Positions 33,658 to 45,846 of a stretch of 64,000 nt of DNA are shown here, piece after piece. The notes under the pieces are model-generated. The model worked only from the letters and a program-made list of their open reading frames with translations, was not told the DNA's origin and ran no database searches. Source of the stretch: Margaritifera margaritifera (taxonomy: Eukaryota; Mollusca; Bivalvia; Unionida; Margaritiferidae). The stretch's first letter is position 1. Each line of letters starts with the position of its first letter. Location of the stretch: assembly GCA_029931535.1 (NCBI GenBank), contig JAQPZY010001610.1:3447501-3511500 (forward strand), written 5' to 3'. The translations under genes were made by a program, and so were the position numbers.

Positions 33658-35700
33658 AATTAATATTTTACAATTTCAGGCTGATCTGCTTGTTAAAAAT
33701 GGTCGTGAAGCTAGCATGATGCATTATCCAGCATATTGTTTCCATGGCATCATAAATTTTATTATGTCATGCAACTGTGTTCTCTCTCAGTAAATTTATA
33801 CAGGAGATTTTGTTGATTTTTTTTGTTTTTTGTATTGTTGATTTTAAACCTGTACATGAAACTAACATTCAAAGCTTACTCATTACTGTATTCTGTCAAA
33901 GAAAGTCATGGATTATTTAAAAAGTAATGTTGTGCCTATTTGTAGCTATCTTTTCATGGATATGTGGCAGATTCCAAAAATTGTACTTCACCTGCAATTC
34001 ACAGTTTGCTATCAAAATTAATTTTTTTAAAGTATATACATGTTGTTGGTAAAAACTACATAGTATATAGTACTTGTGTGTGAACAGAAATGTGAGCACC
34101 ATTAGAATTCTTAGAATGTGCAAATCTTGCTTGAAAATATTTTTTTTTTCGAATGAAAACAACTTCCACATTTTGGAACTACAACAGAGAAACCTGAAAA
34201 AGAAAAGTCAATGATCCAGTAATGTCAAATATTAAAATTTGGCTGTCAAGTGAATATGGAAAATAGGCAATGGGTATCTTTGTAGCAAAATTGAGGACTT
34301 ATTTTGCATGGAAAAGCCTTTCTTTCTCATATCTTTTTTTTTTTGAAGAAAAATGCAAGACATAGCCAGTATGTTGTCCATCAGTGGGAGTGGTGCCAAC
34401 TTGATTTTTAAATTTGTGTGCAGGCCCATAACCTTGAAAAAGTCAAGACACTATGTTCCATGGAACCCATGTATTCGCTATCTAAATATTTCTATCCATT
34501 TTAATAGTAATGGTGAATAAGGTTGACCCATAAGATGGTAGATGCCTATTTCCAGGGGAGGTAATTCTGAATGAAACTGAAACTTATCTGTTGTGGCCAA
34601 GTACTATTTGCCATAAAAATGACAATGAATCATTGTATATTCGAAATTCTAAAGGAACTCTGTGTGAATCACTGATTTATAACCTTGCACCTTACGATCA
34701 TCATTTTTTATTTACCAGTTGATGATTAAATAATAGTTGAATAATTTGTCCACATAATTATGTACTGCCAAAACCACAGCTGTTTTTCAAATAGCCTGAA
34801 TTCTGAAACAGCTGGAATGTTGCTGAACTAAATTTTGACCACAATTATTCAGAATTCTTAATGGCTTAATTGGTCATCCCAGTGAAAGTGACCAAATTAA
34901 TTAATTGGAATAGCACTACTTGTCACTACAAACAGCCTTTCAGAACTTCTGTATATTAGTACAATTTTTGTTGATTGCAAAATTCTGTAGTCAATTAAAA
35001 TGTCACCATCTGTTAGTCAGACTTCAAGATTTGCTGACACCTATGGACTGCCAGCCAATACTGTCACTGAAAGGTAGGTGTCATTACGTTATCTCAGGCA
35101 TACTGATAGCTTGTCAGGAAATTAGGTCTGGAGTCCATCACCTAGCTTACCATCTCTCTCTCTCTCTCTCTCTCTCTTATATACCCAAAATTAATATTTA
35201 CTATTATGGGGGTAATTGTAAAAAGATTTTTTAAAAATTTAATGCTGTGCAAGTAATTAGGGATGGTTGTCTCTGTTCTGGTGATTGATCAGTTGTTCAG
35301 CATGTCTTAACATTAGACAGTGTCTATTGTGTAATACATTTGCATATTTTGTGAACAGAGATAGGTTCAGATTTGTATATAATTCTGACAGTTTGGCCAG
35401 TATATATTGAATTTTAAAGTTTAAATTTATTTTATTTATACTACAGTTGTATATAATTAGGCTAGAGTGGCATTTTTTTTTAAAAATGTAGTATTCCTAG
35501 TTTAGTGTGATATTACTAATTCTGTTAGTGTAAAATGGCATTGAGTCATCCACAACATTAGTCATTTTATATTTAGTAAACAGATCTCTAGTTATTGACA
35601 TATTGATGCATTTATTGGTAAACATTCTGCAAATTACTGTCATTTCATCTATTTTTGTGGGTATCAATTTTAGTGCTTTTGGAGAAAATGACATTTTTAT
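33658..35700 (+). other. Probable 3' UTR and downstream flank of the NOS1AP-like gene
   Basis: AT-rich. The first ATTAAA-type polyadenylation hexamers are at 34231 and 34725; no AATAAA occurs before the 27-bp array. A (CT)12-type tract lies at 35154-35177. Where the transcript ends cannot be decided from sequence. Confidence 0.4.
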
Positions 35701-35704
35701 TGGT

Positions 35705-37555
35705 AGTATAATTCATGGATTAAAGAGTCCTGTTAGTTTCATGGAGTAAAGAGTCCTATTGGTTTCATGGATTAAAGAGTCCTATTGTTTTCATTGATTA
35801 AAGAGTCCTATTGTTTTCATGAATTAAAGAGTTCTATTGGTTTCATGAATTAATGAGTCCTGTTGGTTTCATGGAGTAAAGAGTCCTGTTGGTTTCATGG
35901 AGTAAAGAGTCCTATTGGTTTCATGGATTAAAGAGTCCTATTGTTTTCATTGATTAAAGAGTCCTATTGTTTTCATGAATTAAAGAGTTCTATTGGTTTC
36001 ATGAATTAATGAGTCCTATTGGTTTCATGGATTAAAGAGTCCTATTATTTTCATGGATTAAAGAGTCCTATTGTTTTCATGGATTAAAGAGTCCTATTGT
36101 TTTCATCAATTAAAGAGTCCTATTGTTTTCATCAATTAAAGAGTTCTATTGGTTTCATGAATTAAAGAGTCCTATTGGTTTCATGGTCCTATTGGTTTCA
36201 TGGATTAAAGAGTCCTATTGGTTTCATGGATTAAAGAGTGCTATTGTTTTCATGCATTAAAGAATCCTATTGTTTTCATGAATTAAAGAGTTCTATTGGT
36301 TTCATGAATTAAAGAGTCCTATTGTTTTCATGGATTAAAGAGTCCTATTGGTTTCATGGATTAAAGAGTCCTATTGTTTTCATGGATTAAAGGGTCCTAT
36401 TCTTTTCATGAATTAAAGAGTTCTATTGGTTTTATGGATTAAAGAGTCCTATTGTTTTCATGGATTAAAGAGTCCTATTGTTTTCATGGATTAAAGAGTT
36501 CTATTGTTTCATGGATTAAAGAGTTTTATTGGTTTTATGGATTAAAGAGTCCTATTGGTTTCATGGATTAAAGAGTCCTATTGTTTTCAAGGATTAAAGA
36601 GTTCTATTGTTTCATGGATTAAAGAGTTCTATTGGTTTCATGGATTAAAGAGTCCTATTGTCTTCATGGATTAAAGAGTTCTATTGTTTCATGGATTAAA
36701 GAGTCCTATTGGTTTCATGGATTAAAGAGTCCTATTGTTTTCATGGATTAAAGAGTCCTATTGTTTTCATGGATTAAAGAGTTCTATTGTTTTCAAGGAT
36801 TGAAGAGTCTTATTGGTTTCATGGTCCTGTTGTTTTCATGGATTAAAGAGTCCTATTGGTTTCATGGATTAAAGAGTTCTGTTGTTGTCATGGATTAAAG
36901 AGTTCTATTGGTTTCATGGATTAAAGAGTCCAGTTGTTTTCATGGATTAAAGAGTCCTATTGGTTTCATGGATTAATGAGTTCTATTGTTTTCAAGGATT
37001 GAAGAGTCCTATTGGTTTCATGGTCCTGTAGTTTTCATGGATTAAAGAGTTCTATTGGTTTCATGGATTAAAGAGTTCTGTTGTTTTCATGGATTAAGGA
37101 GTCCTATTGGTTTCATGGATTAAAGAGTCCTATTGGTTTCATGGATTAAAGAATTCTATTGGTTTCATGGATTAAAGATTTCTATTGGTTTCATGGTCCT
37201 GTTTTTTTCATGGATTGAAGAGTCCTATTGGTTTCATGGATTAAAAGAGTCCTATTGGTTTCATGAATTAAAGAGTTCTATTGGTTTCATGGATTAACGA
37301 GTTCTATTGGTTTCATGGATTAAAGAGTTCTATTGGTTTCATGGTCCTATTGTTTTCATGAATTAAAGAGTACTATTGTTTTCATGGATTAAAGAGTCCT
37401 ATTGGTTTCATTAATTAAAGAGTTCTATTGGTTTCATGGATTAAAGAGTTCTATTGGTTTCATGGTCCTATTGTTTTCATGGATTAAAGAGTCCTATTGT
37501 TTTCATGGATTAAAGAGTACTATTGTTTTCATGGATTAAGGAGTCATTTTGTTTT
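35705..37555. repeat. 27-bp satellite, ~68 copies (1.85 kb)
   Basis: The unit is 'tcatggattaaagagtccta' + 'ttggttt', with t/c, ttt/ggt and occasional deleted variants ('tcatggtcct' where the middle is lost). The array lies in the 3' flank of NOS1AP and holds about 55-60 ATTAAA hexamers on the plus strand. Its right border continues into an interspersed repeat whose intact copy at 42103-42230 shows the probable ancestral unit. Confidence 0.95.
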
Positions 37556-37720
37556 CATAGAAAGATCATTGTTTGTTGGAGCTTTAAATTTGTAGTTTGT
37601 AGCAACCACAAAATCTGTGAAAATTGGTATTCCACAAAAAATAGTAGACATAGTAAGGACAGATTTGCTAAGTATTCTACCATGAAGACACTGATGGAAA
37701 ATACAAATGTTTAGGACACA
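37540..37720. repeat. Interspersed repeat copy at the border of the 27-bp satellite
   Basis: The segment with 'agatcattgtttgttgga', 'ttgtagtttgtagcaacca' and 'aaaattggtattccac' matches the block at 42140-42230 ('ggatcattgtttgttggg', 'ttgtggcttgtagcaatca'). It resembles a dispersed element I associate with bivalves, recognisable by 'ccacgaaat' motifs. Confidence 0.65.
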
Positions 37721-38957
37721 GCATGAAAATATGTAAGATTTGATTTCATCTATCTCCTGGTTAAGTAAAAGAATTTTAAATGAATGAGGACTTTTAAAAC
37801 AAATATTATCATTTTGTCCAGTTAGTTTCACTCCAAAATTAGATTCTTGTATACATACAGTATTTGTTTTCTTCTTTTTTGTGTATTAAGTACATTAAAT
37901 TTAAATATGTATACTAGATGTTGCTAATATAGTAGGGCAATTCTAATTAAATTTACCTGGTAGGGTGTGGGTGGGAAACACCACTTTCTTTTAGGGATAC
38001 CACCAATAGAAAAGAATTGTAATTATTTTTTAAAAAAAACAAAAGGATATAGGTTCACCCCCCCCCCCCCCCCCCCCCCCATACAGGCAAAGAATTGCAG
38101 TGCTTTCCCCCTGCCCCATGTAGATCTAAGTGGAATTGACTCATGTTCTCAAAATTCTGGTATTTGTGGCTTTTTATACCATAGTAAAAGGATGAGGACT
38201 TTGGAAATGGAAGTTGTTTTTTTTTTCTTCTAAGAACTTATGGACTAACTGTACATAGTCCTACTAAGCTGTTAGCTTATGAAATCCTATTAACAACGGC
38301 TATAGTAATGACTAACTGTACATAGTCATTCTAAGCTGTTAGCTTATGAAATCCTATTAACAACGGCTGTAGTAATAACAAATCTTCAATGGCAAAATAA
38401 AATTTATAGCTTGTGCTTTGATTCTTTGTTTGTGTGGGAAAAGAAAGAATTGCTTGAATAGAAAGAAAAAATATGAGGATGCAAGCTCTTTTCTGGAGAA
38501 AACATGTTATGTTGACAATAAAATATAAGAAGATAAAAATACCATTGTCCATCATCATAACAAACAGCAGCATTTATTTGCATTTCTATTCAGCAGTATT
38601 TTTCTCCCACCAGTACAGTGATAGGTGCATATGGTGTTACCCTTGTCCTTTGTATGTTCATCTGTCCATATCACACCATGGTTATATTATTTTGGTCTAT
38701 ATCAGTTTAAATCAGTGTGGTGGGGCGTTTGTGTTCCATGAACACATTCTAGTTTTCAGAAATTTGCTTCAGGATCCACTGCAGTCAAATCAAATTAATC
38801 AAGCCTTCTTTTACATAGCAATTTTATTAAAGAAAGAAAAAGTGAATCCAATTTATTTGACAGAAATTTAAGTTAAAACCTATGAATTAACTGATGATAT
38901 GTAGGAAGAATATGTTTTACATACTGCAAACTTTTACCAGTTTTCTTATACATCTAT
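37720..38957. other. Intergenic DNA with a C23 tract and a 67-bp duplication
   Basis: C23 homopolymer at 38058-38080. At about 38241-38375 a 67-bp unit (starting 'gactaactgtacatagtc', containing 'gctgttagcttatgaaatcc') is present twice. No gene was recognised; the 132-codon frame at 38473 has no family resemblance. Confidence 0.6.
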
Positions 38958-39682
38958 GTAGCATTCGCCTACTCATCTGGCAGTTTGTACCCCCTTACCA
39001 ATTTAAAAAATTGAAAACCTCAATGATATAAAAAAATACACAAAACTTAGTCGTTTCATTCATTAATTTATCATTTCTAACCCGATTGTTGCCAGGGGGT
39101 CCCTAACACTGCTGTGTTGTTTGCATTTCAAACCATACAGGAGTGTATTTACTAACACGGCATCCATATTTGCATTGGTGGGCCTCTTTCTTTTAGACAA
39201 CCAGAGTGATGTAGTTTATCATCTTTAATAAGCTCCAGATAATTCCATAAATTTATGCAACTTTGGCAGTTACAGCCTTTGAACCAATGTATATAATAGT
39301 TCAACTGTTTGCCCATTCGTTTTATTCAGTTTTTATATAGAAATATTAAAACTTGACATTGCAAATATTAGATGCAGACAACAGTTTTTTTAACTTCTAT
39401 GTATGTGTAGTCCTTGGAACCTGACCCCTTCACTGAAAATGGACTTTTCCAGGATCCAGGCTTGTTGTTTACATTGAAAACTCCCATTTGGTTTGAAATT
39501 AGAACAAGATGACTGTGTTATGGACACCCTGGCAACAATCAGGTTAGAAATTATAAATTAATGAATGAAATGACTAAGTTTTGCATGTTTTTTTATATCC
39601 TTGATGCTGTTCGTTTTTAAAATCACAAGGTGGGTGCAGACTGCCAGGGGGAGGGGGGGGGGGAGTAGGCAAATACTATAGT
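38957..39682. mobile_element. ~0.72-kb element with ~190-bp terminal inverted repeats
   Basis: The left arm (about 38957-39150) and the complement of the right arm (about 39480-39682) align over their length: outer ends 'tagcattcgcctactc' against 'tagtatttgcctactc', inner block 'tttcattcattaatttat' shared, then 'gattgttgccaggg' shared. Identity by eye is about 80-85%. The ~330-bp centre has no coding capacity. It looks like a foldback or MITE-type non-autonomous DNA transposon. Confidence 0.78.
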
Positions 39683-40166
39683 CTTTAAATAAAAAAAATA
39701 TATAAGCTTTCACACACATCATTATTTATTATAACTTGGTCCCTTAACCAGTAAATTTCAAAGTTAAATCACCAATTTTACTTCAATTCTATGTAAAATT
39801 ATTTGGAGAAAAATCAGCTGTTATACAATAGTTTCAGACATAATGAAATTAAAAAGCTTTTCATATCTTATTCTCATAGATTTAAAGTGCTGTATACACT
39901 CAACAGCTGGAAGAATGAATGCCATTTGGTGTGGGACACCATGGATTTTTTAAAGACTGAAGTCACTAATAGCTAAGCCAAGAACTGGTTATATACCTGG
40001 TAATCAGCACTTGTTAGAAAATACTTGAACCTTTCACATGAAATGATAGTGGTTTACTCAAACTTGTGTTTGACATTAATGATATTTCCTAAATTTTAGA
40101 CAATAGCAAAAAATTAGTTGATGATTTTTACATGTTTGATGCATTCTACAATCAAAATGTGTTATA
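39683..40166. other. Intergenic DNA
   Basis: Nothing recognised. Confidence 0.4.
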
Positions 40167-40329
40167 CAGTACTCCCTCATTATAATGCTGTCCAAGGAAG
40201 CCATAGAGTATATCAACTCATAATGAGACCCATTATAATAGAGTACATTATACAGTACTCCCTCATTATAACACTGTCCATGGAGTGTAGCACCTCATAG
40301 TGAGACCCCTTATAATAAAGTACATTATA

Positions 40330-40416
<87 letters not shown>

Positions 40417-40937
40417 ACTACTTTCAAATGAAATGGAATGCATTAATGTACTTGTCTTATAATGGGAAGATTGCTATAATGAAGAGCCATTATAATGATT
40501 GAGTGTTAAAATGAAGGACATTATAATGAGGGTGCTATAATGAAGGGAATTAAAGTGAGTGTTATAATGAAGGATCTTGTAATGACAGTGTTATAATGAA
40601 GGATCTTGTAATGACTGAGTGTTATAATGAAGGGCCTTGTAATTAGTGTTATAATAAAGGGCCCTATAATGAGTGTTAGTGTTATAATGAAGGGCTTTGT
40701 AATGAGTGAATATTATAATGAAGGGCCTTTTTAATGAGTGATACAATGAAGGACATTATAATGAGTGGTGCTATTATAATGAAGGACCTTGTAATGAGTA
40801 TTAGTGTTATAATGAAGGACATTATAATGAGTGTGGATGTTATAATGAAGGACATTATAATGAGTGTGAGTGTTATAGTGGAGGGCATTATAATGAGTGA
40901 GTTTTATAATGAAGGGCATTATAATGAATGAGTGCTG
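40167..40937. mobile_element. TA-flanked DNA element filled with its own amplified end motif
   Basis: The left end 'cagtactccctcattataatg' (shown here in part) follows TA at 40165-40166; the complement of the right end reads 'cagcactcattcattataatg' in part, with TA at 40938-40939. The left end is duplicated at 40255 (~88-bp repeat). The right half (40460-40930) is a tandem series of ~25-45-bp units built on 'ataatgaaggacattataat', i.e. on the TIR sequence. A (TA)n tract occupies 40341-40411. Confidence 0.65.
40341..40411. repeat. (TA)n microsatellite
   Basis: About 35 TA dinucleotides preceded by (TG)5, inside the element at 40167-40937. Confidence 0.95.
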
Positions 40938-41605
40938 TATTTTAGAGATGCAATTTTCTCATGTAGCTTATGTTTATTATTAGTACCTAAATAATGCATT
41001 ATACAATCAGAATTACATTTTACATCGCTAATACAATTACATAATAAATCTCCAGTTTTACACTTATTTGTGGCATGTGTTTTAGGTTTGGCTCATGCAT
41101 TTAAATATGCTTAGTCTGTGTGCAATATTCAGTATTTAGTTTTCTTCTTACTATACAAGAAATAAATGGTTTCAATGTTTTACATAACTGTGGTTAAATA
41201 ATAATGTTTTTTATTTCCTTGTATTTAATTTTCCCCGTTAGTTCAGATGTCCCCTGTCTAAAAAATAGTATCAATGCTCATATTTTTGTACTCTTCTTTT
41301 GATTTTATTCTCTTGCCATGCAGTTTATTGAAATAAACTATATGCAGTAAATACTGCGCAGTAGATCTGTCACATTCCGTCTTTGTTTTCTTTTTTTAAT
41401 CATTGCCATACAGTACAACCTGGACTATCCAAATTCATCAGAGGACTTGAGAATGATTGGATAATCAGATCTGTTTCAAGGTCACTGGAGTTGAAAATGT
41501 GAAGACCAATTTTCCTTGGCCAAATTTTCATCCAGTTTCATTGGTAGACTACACTTGTGCATAGGCAGTTTTATATTGATTCTGAGGCTGAGAGGTCAGC
41601 GTTCA
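40938..41605. other. Intergenic DNA, one possible element end
   Basis: At 41412 'cagtacaacctggactatcc' follows TA and looks like a pogo-type terminus, but no inverted partner was found downstream. Confidence 0.3.
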
Positions 41606-41750
41606 AAGTCACTGGAACTGACGTAATATTTTTGGTTTCCAATCAAGAGGTCCAGTTTCCTGGATCTGACATTGTAATATTTTTGGTTTCCACTCAAGAA
41701 GTCCAGTTTCCTGGATCTGACGTTGTAATATTTTTGGTACTCCCCTATTG
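41605..41750. repeat. ~50-bp minisatellite, ~3 copies
   Basis: The unit contains 'gtaatatttttggtttccaa' and 'gtccagtttcctggatctga'; the third copy is cut short. Confidence 0.85.
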
Positions 41751-44442
41751 ATTCTTGGGCCCAAAATTCAAGGTCACTGGAGCTAAAATTGCTATTTTGG
41801 GTTCCTCAGACTGGTAGGTATCGCTTTCAAAGCCCTTGTTGGTGTAGACACTACAAAGTTTTTGTGTTTAGCTCAGTGTCTAGGACACTTGTATTTACAG
41901 TAATGAAATTTGATGGATATATTCACCATGGATGATACTGTTCATCACAATAAAAAAATAGGTCTCAGTGTTCTACTTTTCACGCACCAGCAACTTAGGA
42001 TAGGTGTTCGGAATATATCGCAGTGTATTAGGTATGATATAGCATTCTGCAGAATTCTTGTGTGACTACTGGTCTGTATATGTGTAGTATGAATTCATTT
42101 ATATTATTTTCGTGATTTTGGGGACATTTTTGTTCAGAAGGATCATTGTTTGTTGGGTCTTAAAATTTGTGGCTTGTAGCAATCATGAATGAAGTCCATG
42201 ACGACGAAGATTGGTAACCTATGAATATTAGTGAATGCCCAATGATACAAATGTCGAAGGCTAAACAGGAGTCCAGGATATTGTTTCATAAAGCACATAG
42301 AAGTTACAAGTGCTTTAGCATGGATCATCTATTCTGCTTCAGTTTTCATCGCTGTGCAACAGAAACCCAAACCAGAGCCTGAGGAAAAAAAAAAAGAAAA
42401 AAAGAGGAGGAACCCTACAATTTGGGGCACTAAACAAAGCTATGAGCATTAGTAGTCAAATATTTGATGATCTCCTGGCCAGTTTATTGTGCTACAGAAT
42501 TGCTTCATAATGAGGGCATGTGCCTTCGAAAATATACAATATTTTTAAAAATGTCAATAGAAAGAAAGTACTCAGGAATCATCACATATTTGATCGCTTG
42601 GGCTCATAGACATAAACTGATATTAGACAGTGTAAGATAATAGACAACCGGTTCAACTTTCAAATTTTCCTTGTTCAGGTTAAAACTGCAATTTCTTGTG
42701 AATTAGTGTGTTAGGTTAGTATCTTTCTTCAGTGTTAGGCAGCAATGTGTGAAAGTTTTTGACAAATAACAGACTTGAGATTAGAAAATGGAACAAACGG
42801 TACTCCTTATCTTTGTCCTGCAAATGTCCATTTAACACACCAATTAATCAAGACATTGCAAAAATATTTAAAGAACTAAAAACTATTGCATCAAAAACAA
42901 CTATTTAAAATACAAACCATTCAACGTTTTGACAGTTATACTTTAAAATTAGACAGTGATGACTCCATTAACATTACTGGAGATACATCACATGAATTAC
43001 TGGGTTCTGATAAGGCTGGAATTAGCTAGAAATGAGAAACACCAAACTGGGGGTAAGAGATTGAGTGGAGTTACTTGGATTTGAGATATAGAAAAGTAAT
43101 GGTTTTTACAATCGGATGATTGCTGTGAATGGGATCAACGAATAGATATGCCTTTTTCTGCAATATAGTAATGGTCTTATAGAAGAGGGAATAGTGATAC
43201 TAAAACAACATATCAGGAGCATTGTGATCTCTATTTTAGGTGCTCAGGTTCAGAAAGAACATCTATTACACAATCTGTCTCTACAGTTTCAGACATTGTC
43301 ACAAAGTATTTTGAGAAATTAATTTTAGGCGATCTAGATTATGACTCGTATGAAAACATCAATGCAAGATTTCCAATATAAGATTCCAGCAAAGTATTTC
43401 AGATTCAAAAGTTGGACTAGATTATGCGGCTGATGATTTTTTTTATTGCCAAGAGATATCGTGATGAAAATGGATGTAATATGTGTTTGTTGAATTAATA
43501 TGTTTTCCGCTTCCATTCTGAATACCGTAAGTTTTGCATTTCTTGGTCTTTAATTTTCCATACACTAGTTTGCAATCTTACCCAGTGCACTGTTAATAAT
43601 TGAATACAATCAGTTCCTCTGAAAACTATTGGTGTATATTCCGCTTGGATTGATTTAACATACAGACAGAACCCTGATGAAGTGTCTGGCTGTTACAATT
43701 GCCTAGCACTGCGCTGAAGGTATAAGTGCAGAGCACGATTGGACCAGATACCATTCACGTTCGGTTTTATACCCCATTGACACTCCTGTACGATATTTTC
43801 AAAATCATAATAATGTTAACATGCAGAACTTTCAATCAATATTTATAGCTTTTTAATTTACAACTGAGCATTCTCCAGGCATTATATGGGTCTAATTATT
43901 TATACTGTAACATAGTCTTTTATTCTGATATTTATTCTGCTGTCTAGTAAGAAAAATTTTAAGCATCTTGTTTTTACTGATATATTTCTGTCCCATGATG
44001 TATGTTTATCTCTGATGACAAAATTTTGAAACTCTATTATTCCAACGTAGTAGTACCTTCCATGTTCCAGCCTTTTGTTATTAACCCATTCAGGAAACTC
44101 TGTATGGAATTCGTCGAAGTTGTTGGTATCTATGTGGAGTGTTAAATATTCTATCCTGTTAAACAGTCATCTACTGTCGCTTATTTCCAGTCCAGTTTTG
44201 GTATTTTAAAGTTGAATAACATTATACACTTAAACTCTGTTCAATATATTTATAAATCGTGTTCTGTGCTAAAAATTGATATACTCAACGTTCACGTTCT
44301 TGAATCGGCTTTTTCCAAAGTCTGATTGCTAAGTCTATATGAGCTTGCAGAGCCAAATTACCGAATTTTTCGAATGACGATCTTCTTCAAATATGGTTCA
44401 GTGCTATTGACAAATTCACACAAATCTTGATTGTTCACCATG
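41750..44442. other. Intergenic DNA with one interspersed repeat
   Basis: 42103-42230 is the single-copy relative of the sequence bordering the 27-bp satellite. Open frames are all under 65 codons and have no family features. 42895-43450 contains codon-like stretches, but I could not identify a protein. Confidence 0.4.
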
Positions 44443-45846
44443 CAGGGCTCAGGAAAAAATGAGCGAGTAGTTGTCCGTGGGACGAGTGAGTTTCATGAGC
44501 TACTCGTTCCTGTCCTCGTTTTACTCAACACAGTACACTTCTCCGCTACACTGCTTATGCTTTCACTAAAGAACCACATGTACCTACCTGATGCAAGCTT
44601 GATACTAAAATGGGTAAAAAGCATGAAAATATTCTGTTCTAATACATGGCTCCTTAATGGTATTCGCGTTTATAGTGAAACCTTTCAGTAATCTAGGTGT
44701 CATAATTTTCCTTTTCAATCATACATCTTTACGAGTTAGATATAGGAGAAGTTAAGAGACGGAGAATGTCAGAATTTTATGATTTTCGTCTGGTCAGACA
44801 TTGTTAAGCTTGCCCCAGAGATCACCAGTATTTTCAATACTGTGCAGCATTTTTAATACATTGTCACGCCTAAGTAACGACGCCATATAAGTATACAAGT
44901 ACTTTTCACAAGAAAAAATGTTAGTAACTTGCATTTGAAAGATGACCTCCAACCGTCTCAGTTTCCACCAGCTTTCGTACTAAATGATCAATTGTTGTCA
45001 AACTTCCGCTTTGGAGAGCTACAAACGGGCGCCATAAAAAGGAAGATTGATGACTGGCCAAAGATTTGGAACATTTCTAGGTCATTACCCCAACTAGATT
45101 TAGACCAATCAGCTGTTGTCTCGACTTTATCTGCATTGTGTGAAAGTTGGTGGAAATCGGCTGAGGCACTTAAAGTACTTCTGTAGAATGTAAATTGGCA
45201 ACATTTTTCTTGTGAAAGGAATTACATACTTATAGCAATATCTGCTCGCATCTTCTCTTCCCAGTGTATCAATAAAGCTTCAGTCTTGAAATTACCGGTT
45301 ACATGGGGCAACTGTAATATTGCCCGAACAGATGAAAAATGACAAAAAGTCTGACATTCTCTGTCTCTTAACTTCTCAGATAACTGACTCAAAAAGATGC
45401 GTGATAGCTCGTTGAAAGGGAAACCTTCACATCAAAGTGATGCCTAAATTACTGAAAAGTGTCACTGTAAAATGCGAACACCATCAATAAATTGAGGGAT
45501 GTATGTGAAACTGCAACGTAATATGTTCATAATAAGTATCCATTTTAGTATCAAGCTTACGTCGGATACACGTGTAAAACAAAACGAAGTCGTTCCTTTG
45601 CGATATGTTTTAGACTGACAGCAGGTAGGCAAATTAGGCAAAGGTTATTCATAATTGACGCACGCCAAATGTTAAGCGATGTTGAACATCTGCGCTTGTT
45701 AAAGGTAAAAAATGCACTCAGATTTATTCTCAAGGTGCGAATCTGTGTCTACTCGGCCTAGGGACGAGTACGTAGTAAAGTTTTACTCGGCCCAGCCAAT
45801 TTTTACCCTGTCAGGACGAGAGGACGAGTGGTTTTCCTGAGCCCTG
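44443..45846. mobile_element. ~1.4-kb DNA transposon with CAGGGCTCAGGAAAA termini
   Basis: Both ends read 'cagggctcaggaaaa' inward (left 44443-44457, right complement ending at 45846). Subterminal 'actcg' motifs, direct and inverted, are clustered within 120 bp of each end, as in hAT-type transposase-binding regions. A second inner inverted repeat pairs 44751-44800 with 45340-45385: 'gagaagttaagagac' plus 'gagaatgtcaga' on both arms. Between the inner arms is an 86-codon reading frame (44929-45186, TTG-initiated as tracked) that I do not recognise. Target-site duplication is unclear (ccatg left, ctatg right). Confidence 0.75.
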
